From NCBI GenBank assembly GCA_003567835.1, contig PWYO01000250.1, forward strand, positions 1-8,058: a DNA stretch of 8,058 bases, in the 5' to 3' direction. The notes under the pieces are model-generated. The model saw nothing but the letters and a program-made list of their open reading frames with translations, was not told the DNA's origin and made no database searches. Source of the DNA: Actinomycetota bacterium (GTDB lineage: Bacteria > Actinomycetota > Humimicrobiia > Humimicrobiales > Humimicrobiaceae). A program made the translations under genes and the position numbers. Shown here in pieces: positions 1-4,786 of the stretch. Each line of letters begins with the position of its first letter. The stretch's first letter is position 1.

Positions 1-128
1 AAAAAAAGGCACTTCTCACCAAAACCTTTGGATACAATAATGCCTTTTATAAGGTCTTCTCTAAATTTTGAAGGAATAAACATCCTGCCTTTTTTGTCTA
101 AGACTCTATGATATTCTCCTAAAAACAT
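1..128 (-). CDS. mraZ: MraZ, transcriptional regulator of the dcw cluster (5' part, cut by window edge)
   Basis: Reading the minus strand from the ATG at 128-126 gives an open frame to the window edge that begins MFLGEYHRVLDKKGR and continues with MFIPSKFREDL, the signature opening of MraZ (initial M-F-x-G-E-Y, then D-x-K-G-R, then I-P-x-K-F-R-E). About 42 residues of an expected roughly 140 are present, covering most of the first SpoVT/AbrB-like swapped-hairpin half; the second half lies beyond the left edge. MraZ is a DNA-binding ring-forming protein, normally the first gene of the division and cell-wall cluster (mraZ-rsmH-ftsL and onward), and it represses its own promoter in species where this was tested. 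A ribosome binding site AAAGGTGG lies at 145-138, about nine bases before the start. GTGG-type repeats upstream fit an autoregulatory operator. The frame has no stop up to the edge. Confidence 0.93.
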   Translation of the reverse strand, partial: MFLGEYHRVLDKKGRMFIPSKFREDLIKGIIVSKGFGEKCLF

Positions 129-176
129 TGGCTGGACCCACCTTTTTGATATAGGTAGAGGCCTTTTTATTGGATT

Positions 177-206
177 TCCCCTCCACTTTCCACCACATTA
201 CACCAT
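177..206 (-). promoter_or_regulatory. Probable MraZ operator: three 10-bp direct repeats
   Basis: Read on the minus strand, three consecutive 10-base units occur: ATGGTGTAAT (206-197), GTGGTGGAAA (196-187) and GTGGAGGGGA (186-177). Each has TGG at positions 2-4 of the unit, giving an exact one-helical-turn period. MraZ proteins are known to bind three or more short G-rich direct repeats spaced about 10 bp apart in front of their own gene. The array lies 49 bases upstream of the mraZ start and close to or just after the probable transcription start, a position suited to repression. Binding itself is inferred. Confidence 0.75.
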
Positions 207-306
207 TACGGTACCATATTAGGATATATTTGTCCAATTTTTTTATTTTTTTTTAAAGAAAGTTGGTTTTAAGTTTTAAAACTTATGCATATATTGAGAG
301 ACAGGA
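207..306. other. AT-rich spacer between xseB and mraZ with a 16-bp palindrome
   Basis: No gene is seen here. The stretch contains a perfect 16-base palindrome, TAAGTTTTAAAACTTA at 270-285, and long T runs on the plus strand at 238-253. Neither forms a standard intrinsic terminator for the upstream xse operon: the palindrome is purely AT apart from one G-C pair per arm and is not directly followed by a T run on the minus strand. Transcription from the xse operon may therefore read into mraZ. Confidence 0.5.
208..237 (-). promoter_or_regulatory. Possible mraZ promoter
   Basis: On the minus strand TTGGAC (237-232) resembles a sigma-A -35 box (5 of 6). Eighteen bases further is TACCGT (213-208), a poor -10 box (3 of 6) but preceded by TGG as in extended -10 promoters. 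An alternative -10, TAATAT at 221-216, has no good -35. The choice of boxes is uncertain; that an mraZ promoter lies between 200 and 260 follows from the operator position. Confidence 0.35.
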
Positions 307-552
307 TTAGTCTTCCTTGATTTCAAGAGCACTGGTAATCAGCTTACCGTCCTCTGAACGGGTGAGCTCTTCGATCTTTTTCTCAGCTTGATTCAGTTTT
401 TTTAGGCAATAGGAAGAATATTGAATTCCCTGTTCAAATTTTTTCATTGCGTCTTCCAGAGAAATATTTTCATCTTCCAGATCCTTGACTACTTGTTCAA
501 GACTTTTTAATGCTTTTTCAAAATCCATGTTTTCCAAATTTTTATTATCCAT
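307..552 (-). CDS. xseB: Exodeoxyribonuclease VII small subunit
   Basis: This 81-residue, acidic and lysine-rich protein matches the XseB family in length and pattern: an N-terminal D-F-E-K-A-L-K-x-L-E-x-V-V helix (residues 10-22), the L-E-D-x-N-x-S-L-E-D-A block (25-35) and F-E-x-G (39-42), forming a helical hairpin. Exonuclease VII degrades single-stranded DNA from both ends into acid-soluble oligonucleotides; several small subunits wrap the coiled-coil arm of one XseA. The ATG at 552 overlaps the end of xseA by 8 bases, suggesting translational coupling, and a GGAG site lies at 563-560. A second ATG at 528 (MDFEK) is possible but lacks a better site. It is the last gene of the fmdB-xseAB operon. 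Confidence 0.96.
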   Translation of the reverse strand: MDNKNLENMDFEKALKSLEQVVKDLEDENISLEDAMKKFEQGIQYSSYCLKKLNQAEKKIEELTRSEDGKLITSALEIKED

Positions 553-1912
553 CTGTTGTGCTCCATTTTTTTTGTAATTTATGAATAATTTTAGAATAAA
601 GGGTACCGTCTTTTAACAAAACCCTGATGTTTTCTCCTATTTGTACATCTCGTATGCTCTTTAAGGGTAGATCCTTTTTCTCTTTATAGACTACACCAAA
701 CCCCTTGCCAAGTATAGCAGCGGGGCTGCTGGCCTGCAAACCTTTTAATAGAACCTCTGCTCTGCTTTTTTTGCTGCTCACTATTTTTTTTATTAAAAAC
801 AATAATTGAGAAGTAAGGCTGCCTGTAACCAGGCCCCGGCTTTTTATCTGTCCCAAGAGATCGCCTTTGACCAGCAAATGAGCAGGGCTTCGCAGTTTTT
901 CCTGTTTTAAACGCAAGCGCTCCCTTATTCTTTGGTTCATTTTAACACTTGCATCATCGAAAGCCTGCAAGCTTGGTATGATGATTGATTGCGGCTGCTT
1001 AAAGATTTTTCTGTCTAACAGAAAGCCTACTTCCCGCCGGCAAACCCTGGTTTTGGCTGCTATCAGGTTTCTTAATTTGCGAATATGGGTGTGTACCTGC
1101 TCCAAGGCCTGCGTTTTATCCAGTATGGCCAGTTCCGCACCTACAGAGGGCGTGGCTGCCCGGACATCGGCCACGAAATCAGAAATGGTAAAATCCGTTT
1201 CATGGCCCACTGCAGAAATAATAGGCAGGGGACATTGGAAAATTTTTTCTGCTACCATCTCGGTATTAAACCCCCACAAATCTTCCAGGGAACCGCCTCC
1301 CCTGGCCAATATGATGACATCCACACCGTATTGGACCAAATCATCTATAGCCTGGCATACATCTTCTCCGCAAGCAGGCCCCTGGACATTTACATTTCTT
1401 ACCACAAGATGAAAACGATCTGACCGCCTGTTGAGCACAGATATGATATCTCTTAGGACCGCTCCGCCAGTAGAAGTGGCCAAGCCAATTATTTTTGGCA
1501 GCACAGGGAGCTTTTTCTTGTTTTCCTGTTTAAAGTAACCATTCTTTTCCAGTTTCTCTTTTAATTGTTCAAATGCCAGTATCAGGGAACCCTTTCCCAC
1601 GGGTTTGATATCTGTAGCAATGACCTGGTATTCGCCCCTTTTTTCATATAAAGACACATAGCCATTGACTAAAATATGGAGTCCGTCATTGATCTCAAAC
1701 ATCAGGTTGCGGTTGTTTTGGTAAAACATGGCCACTTTGATTTTGGTATGGGCATCCTTTAGGTCAAAATACATATGACGTCTATGATGGAAATAATAAT
1801 TGCTGACTTCCCCTTCAACCCATATGCTGCAAAAGCCTGCTTCCAGCATTCTTTTAATGCTGGCATTTAATGCGCTTACTGTAAAGACCTTGGTTTGGGT
1901 TCCTTTTTCCAT
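545..1912 (-). CDS. xseA: Exodeoxyribonuclease VII large subunit
   Basis: This is the nuclease subunit of exonuclease VII, a cytoplasmic enzyme of single-strand DNA degradation linked to mismatch repair and damage tolerance. From the ATG at 1912 it has 455 residues, the usual family length. It begins with the VFTVSALNASIK motif and an OB-fold DNA-binding domain (about 8-105). A central catalytic domain follows, with GLATSTGGAVLRDI (143-156), RGGGSLEDLWGFN (204-216) and GHETDFTISDFVADVRAATPSVGAE (starting at 236, an almost invariant block), then a long helical region (about 265-400) and a short C-terminal OB-like segment. The frame stays open upstream to an ATG at 1960, but that start would overlap the preceding gene by 41 bases and adds 16 residues absent from the family, so 1912 is preferred; it lies 7 bases after the upstream stop. 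The ribosome binding site is weak, suggesting coupling. Confidence 0.95.
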   Translation of the reverse strand: MEKGTQTKVFTVSALNASIKRMLEAGFCSIWVEGEVSNYYFHHRRHMYFDLKDAHTKIKVAMFYQNNRNLMFEINDGLHILVNGYVSLYEKRGEYQVIATDIKPVGKGSLILAFEQLKEKLEKNGYFKQENKKKLPVLPKIIGLATSTGGAVLRDIISVLNRRSDRFHLVVRNVNVQGPACGEDVCQAIDDLVQYGVDVIILARGGGSLEDLWGFNTEMVAEKIFQCPLPIISAVGHETDFTISDFVADVRAATPSVGAELAILDKTQALEQVHTHIRKLRNLIAAKTRVCRREVGFLLDRKIFKQPQSIIIPSLQAFDDASVKMNQRIRERLRLKQEKLRSPAHLLVKGDLLGQIKSRGLVTGSLTSQLLFLIKKIVSSKKSRAEVLLKGLQASSPAAILGKGFGVVYKEKKDLPLKSIRDVQIGENIRVLLKDGTLYSKIIHKLQKKWSTTDG

Positions 1913-1919
1913 AAGGGCA

Positions 1920-2486
1920 TCAGGGTTCCCAATACATAACCATGATTTGGGTATGCCCATCCATGCTGCTAATCAGGACATTGACGATTTTATCCTGATC
2001 GGTGCTGTGGTAAGTATATTTTGAAGTGTTTGGAGGGTCTGCATCTTCTAAGAACTGCAGTTCTGCGTCAAACAGGCTTTTCTCATAAAACTGAGACTGA
2101 GCCCATATAGACTGGACCTTTTTATTTCTGTAAAATTCTTCTACTTGGCTGAAATCCTGGTCTACCTCCAGGATAAAGTACAAAAAGTCTGCTGATTGTC
2201 CCATAGACCGGTATGATTGAACCACGGATCCAGGATAATAGAAACAAGAAAAAGTATCCATAAACCGGTCATTTTGCAAAAGCATTTCCAACTCTTCGGA
2301 AATGCTTTCCTGATCATCTTCAGATGGGCTGTCTGTGACGGTTACCTGCGGGCTCGCCGCATCAGTTTGCATAAGGGTTATAACTGGGGGCAAAAACAAT
2401 ATCAGTAAAGCAATGATGGCTACCCCCAGCACGATGCCTATGATCATTTGCAGCCTTTTATTCTTATTCTTATTTTGGTCTGCCAT
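1920..2486 (-). CDS. Signal-anchored protein of unknown function
   Basis: I do not recognise a family for this 188-residue protein. It has a short basic N-terminus (MADQNKNKNKR) followed by one hydrophobic segment at about 13-38, read as an uncleaved signal anchor with the rest outside the membrane. Residues 41-70 are acidic and low in hydrophobics (a likely linker). The remainder is a compact domain rich in aromatic residues (F-S-C-F-Y-Y at 79-84, Y-F-I-L-E-V at 103-108), with a C-terminal IMVMYWEP. Two outward-facing features, a single Cys (81) and the W-E-P end, are notable. Its start codon directly follows the stop of the upstream membrane protein gene, and its stop is 7 bases before xseA, so it is cotranscribed. 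The shape, an anchor plus a small alpha/beta domain, is common in Firmicute envelope proteins. Confidence 0.85.
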   Translation of the reverse strand: MADQNKNKNKRLQMIIGIVLGVAIIALLILFLPPVITLMQTDAASPQVTVTDSPSEDDQESISEELEMLLQNDRFMDTFSCFYYPGSVVQSYRSMGQSADFLYFILEVDQDFSQVEEFYRNKKVQSIWAQSQFYEKSLFDAELQFLEDADPPNTSKYTYHSTDQDKIVNVLISSMDGHTQIMVMYWEP

Positions 2487-2960
2487 TTACCCAAATATTT
2501 TGTATTTGCTTAGAATTTTTACCACAATATAAGCACAGAAAACAATCTGCAGGCTGGTCATGACCAAACTCATCCCTTTTTCAAAACCTTGTGTCTTTTC
2601 TTTGAGGTAGCTGACCGGTTTTTTAAAAAATCCTTTTATACGGGGTATGAACTTGATCAAAGAATACATGGTGTAACCTGCCAAAACCGCACTGCCCAGG
2701 GTTACAAAAAAATCATTAAAAATATAAGCACAAACCACAAAGTAGCCTAACTGCATAAAGTTTAAGGCAATGATGAGGCCTAATGAAAAGAGTATGGGTC
2801 CGGATTTAAGGGAAAATTTTCGGTCCCCGCTGGAAACGGTATTTTCAAGTTTTTCAGCATCCTGCAGAACCGATTTGTTATTGCTGGCGGCAATAATAAA
2901 TCGCAGGCTGGATGCCTGCATCCATATTAGTATGAGCGAAAAAATGATTAGCACAAACAT
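2487..2960 (-). CDS. Four-helix membrane protein of unknown function
   Basis: This 157-residue protein has hydrophobic segments at about 2-22, 54-78, 83-105 and 128-150, joined by short charged loops. A basic stretch K-F-I-P-R-I-K-G-F-F-K-K (103-114) after the third helix favours a cytoplasmic loop there. It carries no enzyme or transporter motif that I recognise. The loop between helices 1 and 2 (about 27-52) is polar. The stop codon TAA is immediately followed by the ATG of the next gene with no spacer, so the two proteins are made from one message and may work together. The ribosome binding site before the ATG is poor (GAGAG at 2969-2965). The gene lies 43 bases after the zinc-ribbon gene. 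Confidence 0.82.
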   Translation of the reverse strand: MFVLIIFSLILIWMQASSLRFIIAASNNKSVLQDAEKLENTVSSGDRKFSLKSGPILFSLGLIIALNFMQLGYFVVCAYIFNDFFVTLGSAVLAGYTMYSLIKFIPRIKGFFKKPVSYLKEKTQGFEKGMSLVMTSLQIVFCAYIVVKILSKYKIFG

Positions 2961-2968
2961 ATGCTCTC

Positions 2969-2997
2969 ATTATAGATGCAATCATAGAAATTTACAA
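2969..2997 (-). promoter_or_regulatory. Possible internal promoter before the four-helix membrane protein gene
   Basis: On the minus strand TTGTAA (2997-2992) and a perfect TATAAT (2974-2969) are separated by exactly 17 bases, a good sigma-A match. However, the -10 box ends only 8 bases before the ATG at 2960, so a transcript from it would be almost leaderless. It may be a chance match in AT-rich DNA, or may serve a second, nearly leaderless message. Confidence 0.3.
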
Positions 2998-3003
2998 AGT
3001 AAT

Positions 3004-3303
3004 TTAAGAGGCGGACTTGCTGGGTTTGGCTTCCTCTTTTTTGGGTTTTTTCGCTTGGGATTCGGATTCTTTCTTTTTATCTGTGGTTTTGGTATCAGTC
3101 TTGCTGCTTGAAGAAGCCTTGGTACTGGACCCATAATCCGTTTTATAAAAACCGCTGCCTTTAAATATGATGCCTACAGGTGAAAATATTCTTACCGCAT
3201 CACTGTCGCAAAACTCACATTTGGCCTGACCATTGGTACCCGGCCTTTGAAACTTGTCAAAAATTTTTTCGCAATTGGTGCATTTATAACTGTAAATGGG
3301 CAT
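3004..3303 (-). CDS. FmdB family zinc ribbon protein
   Basis: The 99-residue product opens with MPIYSYKCTNCEKIFDKFQ, has two CxxC knuckles (C8/C11 and C29/C32) that would bind one zinc ion, and continues with I-F-K-G-S-G-F-Y-K-T-D-Y (46-57). These are the hallmarks of the FmdB putative regulatory protein family (zf-FmdB), named after a gene beside formylmethanofuran dehydrogenase in methylotrophs; the biochemical role is not settled. The tail (58-99) is low-complexity Ser, Lys, Thr and Glu and is probably disordered, which is usual in the family. It is the first gene of the minus-strand operon leading to xseAB. The start is supported by a strong ribosome binding site, AAGGAGG at 3315-3309, and a promoter just upstream. 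The product is likely cytoplasmic. Confidence 0.92.
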   Translation of the reverse strand: MPIYSYKCTNCEKIFDKFQRPGTNGQAKCEFCDSDAVRIFSPVGIIFKGSGFYKTDYGSSTKASSSSKTDTKTTDKKKESESQAKKPKKEEAKPSKSAS

Positions 3304-3331
3304 GTCCCCCTCCTTAAAAAATTACTAAAAG

Positions 3332-3360
3332 AATATATACCATAAAAAATATTAAGTCAA
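3332..3360 (-). promoter_or_regulatory. Sigma-A-type promoter for the fmdB-xseAB operon
   Basis: On the minus strand TTGACT (3360-3355; 5 of 6 to consensus) and TATATT (3337-3332; 5 of 6) are separated by 17 bases. The expected transcription start is near 3325, giving a leader of about 22 bases that carries the AAGGAGG site. No operator or riboswitch-like structure fits in so short a leader. Confidence 0.75.
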
Positions 3361-3374
3361 ATGGAAATGTAGCA

Positions 3375-3403
3375 TAGAAATAGAATACAATAACCATTAT
3401 AAT
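3375..3403 (+). promoter_or_regulatory. Divergent promoter for the plus-strand anchored protein gene
   Basis: TAGAAA (3375-3380; 4 of 6) and a perfect TATAAT (3398-3403) are 17 bases apart, giving a transcription start near 3410 and a leader of about 20 bases before the ATG at 3430. It faces away from the fmdB promoter, and the two -35 boxes are only 14 bases apart, so the polymerases could compete. Confidence 0.6.
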
Positions 3404-3429
3404 ACCAGTAAATCTTAGCCTGTAGAATT

Positions 3430-3855
3430 ATGAGCAAAAAAAGCATCATCATTATAATCGTTTGCACGCTGATCTTTATTGCTGCCTCTATCGCTACTGT
3501 ATATAGAGAACCAGCCATAGAAGCCATATATTTCTCTGAACAAAAAATTCTTTCCGGTGAAGAACTGGCCAAACAAAGCCCCTATGTCTTTGACAGCCAA
3601 GCGCAAGACATCTACCTGATTATGGAAGTAAAATATTTGTCTCCCACCCATGAAATTCAGGTTTTATGGGAACAATATGATCAACAGGAATACCATACCG
3701 TTCAGCAGGATACCCTAAATCCCCAAGAGCAGGGGTCCGGGTTTATCACTGTCACTATGGCCAAGCGGGATGGGCGCATACCTGAGGGCCGCTATAGGGT
3801 GGTCGCGGTGCTTAATCATAAGCAAAGGGTAACTGAATATTTTGAAGTGCAGTAA
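3430..3855 (+). CDS. Small membrane-anchored extracytoplasmic protein of unknown function
   Basis: I do not recognise a family for this 141-residue protein, the only plus-strand gene here. It has a short basic start (MSKK), then a strongly hydrophobic stretch at about 5-24, read as a signal anchor or an uncleaved signal peptide. No lipobox cysteine follows. The outer part (about 30-141) alternates hydrophobic and polar residues (Y-L-I-M-E-V-K-Y-L at 62-70, G-F-I-T-V-T-M at 104-110, G-R-Y-R-V-V-A-V-L at 120-128, Y-F-E-V at 137-140), which suggests an all-beta, immunoglobulin-like domain; this fold is a guess from the pattern. The ribosome binding site is weak, but a TATAAT promoter lies at the right distance. 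Its TAA touches the stop of the convergent kinase gene. Long open frames on the opposite strand at this place have no such support. Confidence 0.8.
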   Translation: MSKKSIIIIIVCTLIFIAASIATVYREPAIEAIYFSEQKILSGEELAKQSPYVFDSQAQDIYLIMEVKYLSPTHEIQVLWEQYDQQEYHTVQQDTLNPQEQGSGFITVTMAKRDGRIPEGRYRVVAVLNHKQRVTEYFEVQ

Positions 3856-4785
3856 TCACTGGTCGCCAATCTTGCTAAACTCTTGCTTTACCCGCACAAA
3901 TATTTCTTCCATAAACTCTGTTACTGTGCTGTCAAGGTCATAGTTATTGATAATTTTTATGCCCTTTTTGGCGGCCAGGTCCTCAATATAGGCCTGAATT
4001 TTCTGTATCTTATCCAGATGCTTGATATATTTCTGCATAGGCCTCATGCCCTGGGTTTCTACAGTTCTTTTGGTAAAATGTTCTTTATGCACTTCTTTGT
4101 CCGGAACCGATATGACGGTCTGTACCACCATAGCTTTGGACATCAGCTCCTCAATATCCAAAAAGCCAGGTACAATATGGGCCCCTTCAATTACGATATC
4201 TGTCTTTTCTTCAATGCTTCTTTTTATAATGGCCTCGACTCCCACAGAAACCGCCATTACCTGTTCCCTGAATCCCAGCACAACCGGCTCCACCCCCGAA
4301 GGAGGCAGAGTCAGATTTTTATAAGCATTATAAGAAGAACCTCTAAGGGGCCTGATCAGTCTTTCGGAAACCGAAGCCCGCATCACTTCTCTTATGGCAT
4401 CTGTGGATGCCACCCGGGTAATATTCAGTCTAGAGGCAATCAAGGTGGCAATGGTGGATTTTCCCACCCCGGTAGCGCCCCCAATAAGAATAATGGAAGG
4501 CTTTTTCAATTTACCCACAGATTGCCACAGCATATATTTTTCGGCATACTCCAATCCCACTTCTTCTTTAATAAACCTGAATGCCAAAGACCTTAGCTCA
4601 TCCAGAGAAATGGACCTCATGCTGTTATCCATCAGGTATTCCTGTATATCCAAGGCAATTCTGTGTGAATTTACCAAATCCAACCCGGTAACTGCAATAG
4701 AAGAAGCCAAAATTCCTTTAGAAAAGGGCAGGCCGGTTTTCTTATCGGCAATGACAATAACACTGGGTTCCAGAGCATTTTCCAT
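3856..4785 (-). CDS. 2-Phosphoglycerate kinase
   Basis: It is predicted to phosphorylate 2-phosphoglycerate with ATP to 2,3-diphosphoglycerate, the first dedicated step to cyclic 2,3-diphosphoglycerate. The 309 residues match the archaeal 2-phosphoglycerate kinase family in length and layout. An N-terminal ATP-cone-like domain (about 8-90) starts V-I-V-I-A-D-K-K-T-G-L-P-F-S-K-G. A P-loop kinase domain follows, with Walker A GGATGVGKST (102-111), S-T-D-A-I-R-E-V-M-R (127-136) next to the nucleotide or acceptor site, and I-E-G-A-H-I-V-P-G (199-207), the family's conserved Glu/His block. H-F-T-K-R (236-240) is a probable lid arginine region. The start lies one base after the stop of the synthetase gene, with AAAGG at 4796-4792, so the two are translationally coupled. 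The ATP-cone may be an allosteric nucleotide sensor. The gene is last in its operon and no terminator is visible. A function as another small-molecule kinase is possible but unlikely given the neighbour. Confidence 0.9.
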   Translation of the reverse strand: MENALEPSVIVIADKKTGLPFSKGILASSIAVTGLDLVNSHRIALDIQEYLMDNSMRSISLDELRSLAFRFIKEEVGLEYAEKYMLWQSVGKLKKPSIILIGGATGVGKSTIATLIASRLNITRVASTDAIREVMRASVSERLIRPLRGSSYNAYKNLTLPPSGVEPVVLGFREQVMAVSVGVEAIIKRSIEEKTDIVIEGAHIVPGFLDIEELMSKAMVVQTVISVPDKEVHKEHFTKRTVETQGMRPMQKYIKHLDKIQKIQAYIEDLAAKKGIKIINNYDLDSTVTEFMEEIFVRVKQEFSKIGDQ

Positions 4786-4786
4786 A

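Noticed and set aside
224..233. Recent whole-block transfer of the cyclic diphosphoglycerate operon judged from base composition
   Set aside because: By eye the operon's codon use and AT-richness look like those of the xse operon, so composition gives no evidence for recent transfer; the coordinates given are only nominal, as this applies to the region 3856-8058.
235..267. AT-rich imperfect hairpin (CCAA ... TTGG) as terminator of the xse operon
   Set aside because: The stem is mostly A-T with mismatches and overlaps the candidate -35 region of mraZ; it lacks the GC-rich stem and trailing T run of an intrinsic terminator.
978..1412. Long plus-strand open frames opposite xseA
   Set aside because: They lie wholly antisense to the conserved catalytic region of xseA, show no recognisable protein pattern and lack a ribosome binding site of note.
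1913..1960. Longer xseA start at ATG 1960
   Set aside because: It would add 16 residues not seen in the family and overlap the upstream gene by 41 bases; the ATG at 1912 gives the normal N-terminus.
3415..3651. Minus-strand open frame opposite the small anchored protein gene
   Set aside because: It has no hydrophobic signal or family pattern, and it would overlap the divergent promoter region; the plus-strand gene has a promoter and a membrane anchor.
3809..3824. Stem-loop TGCTTA-ATCA-TAAGCA near the end of the plus-strand gene as a terminator
   Set aside because: The stem is only six pairs, lies inside coding sequence and is not followed by a T run on either strand.
3883..4596. A 237-codon plus-strand open frame opposite the kinase gene
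   Set aside because: Its translation is rich in His, Phe, Tyr and Arg without domain pattern, as expected of a shadow of a real gene, and the kinase on the other strand has clear motifs.
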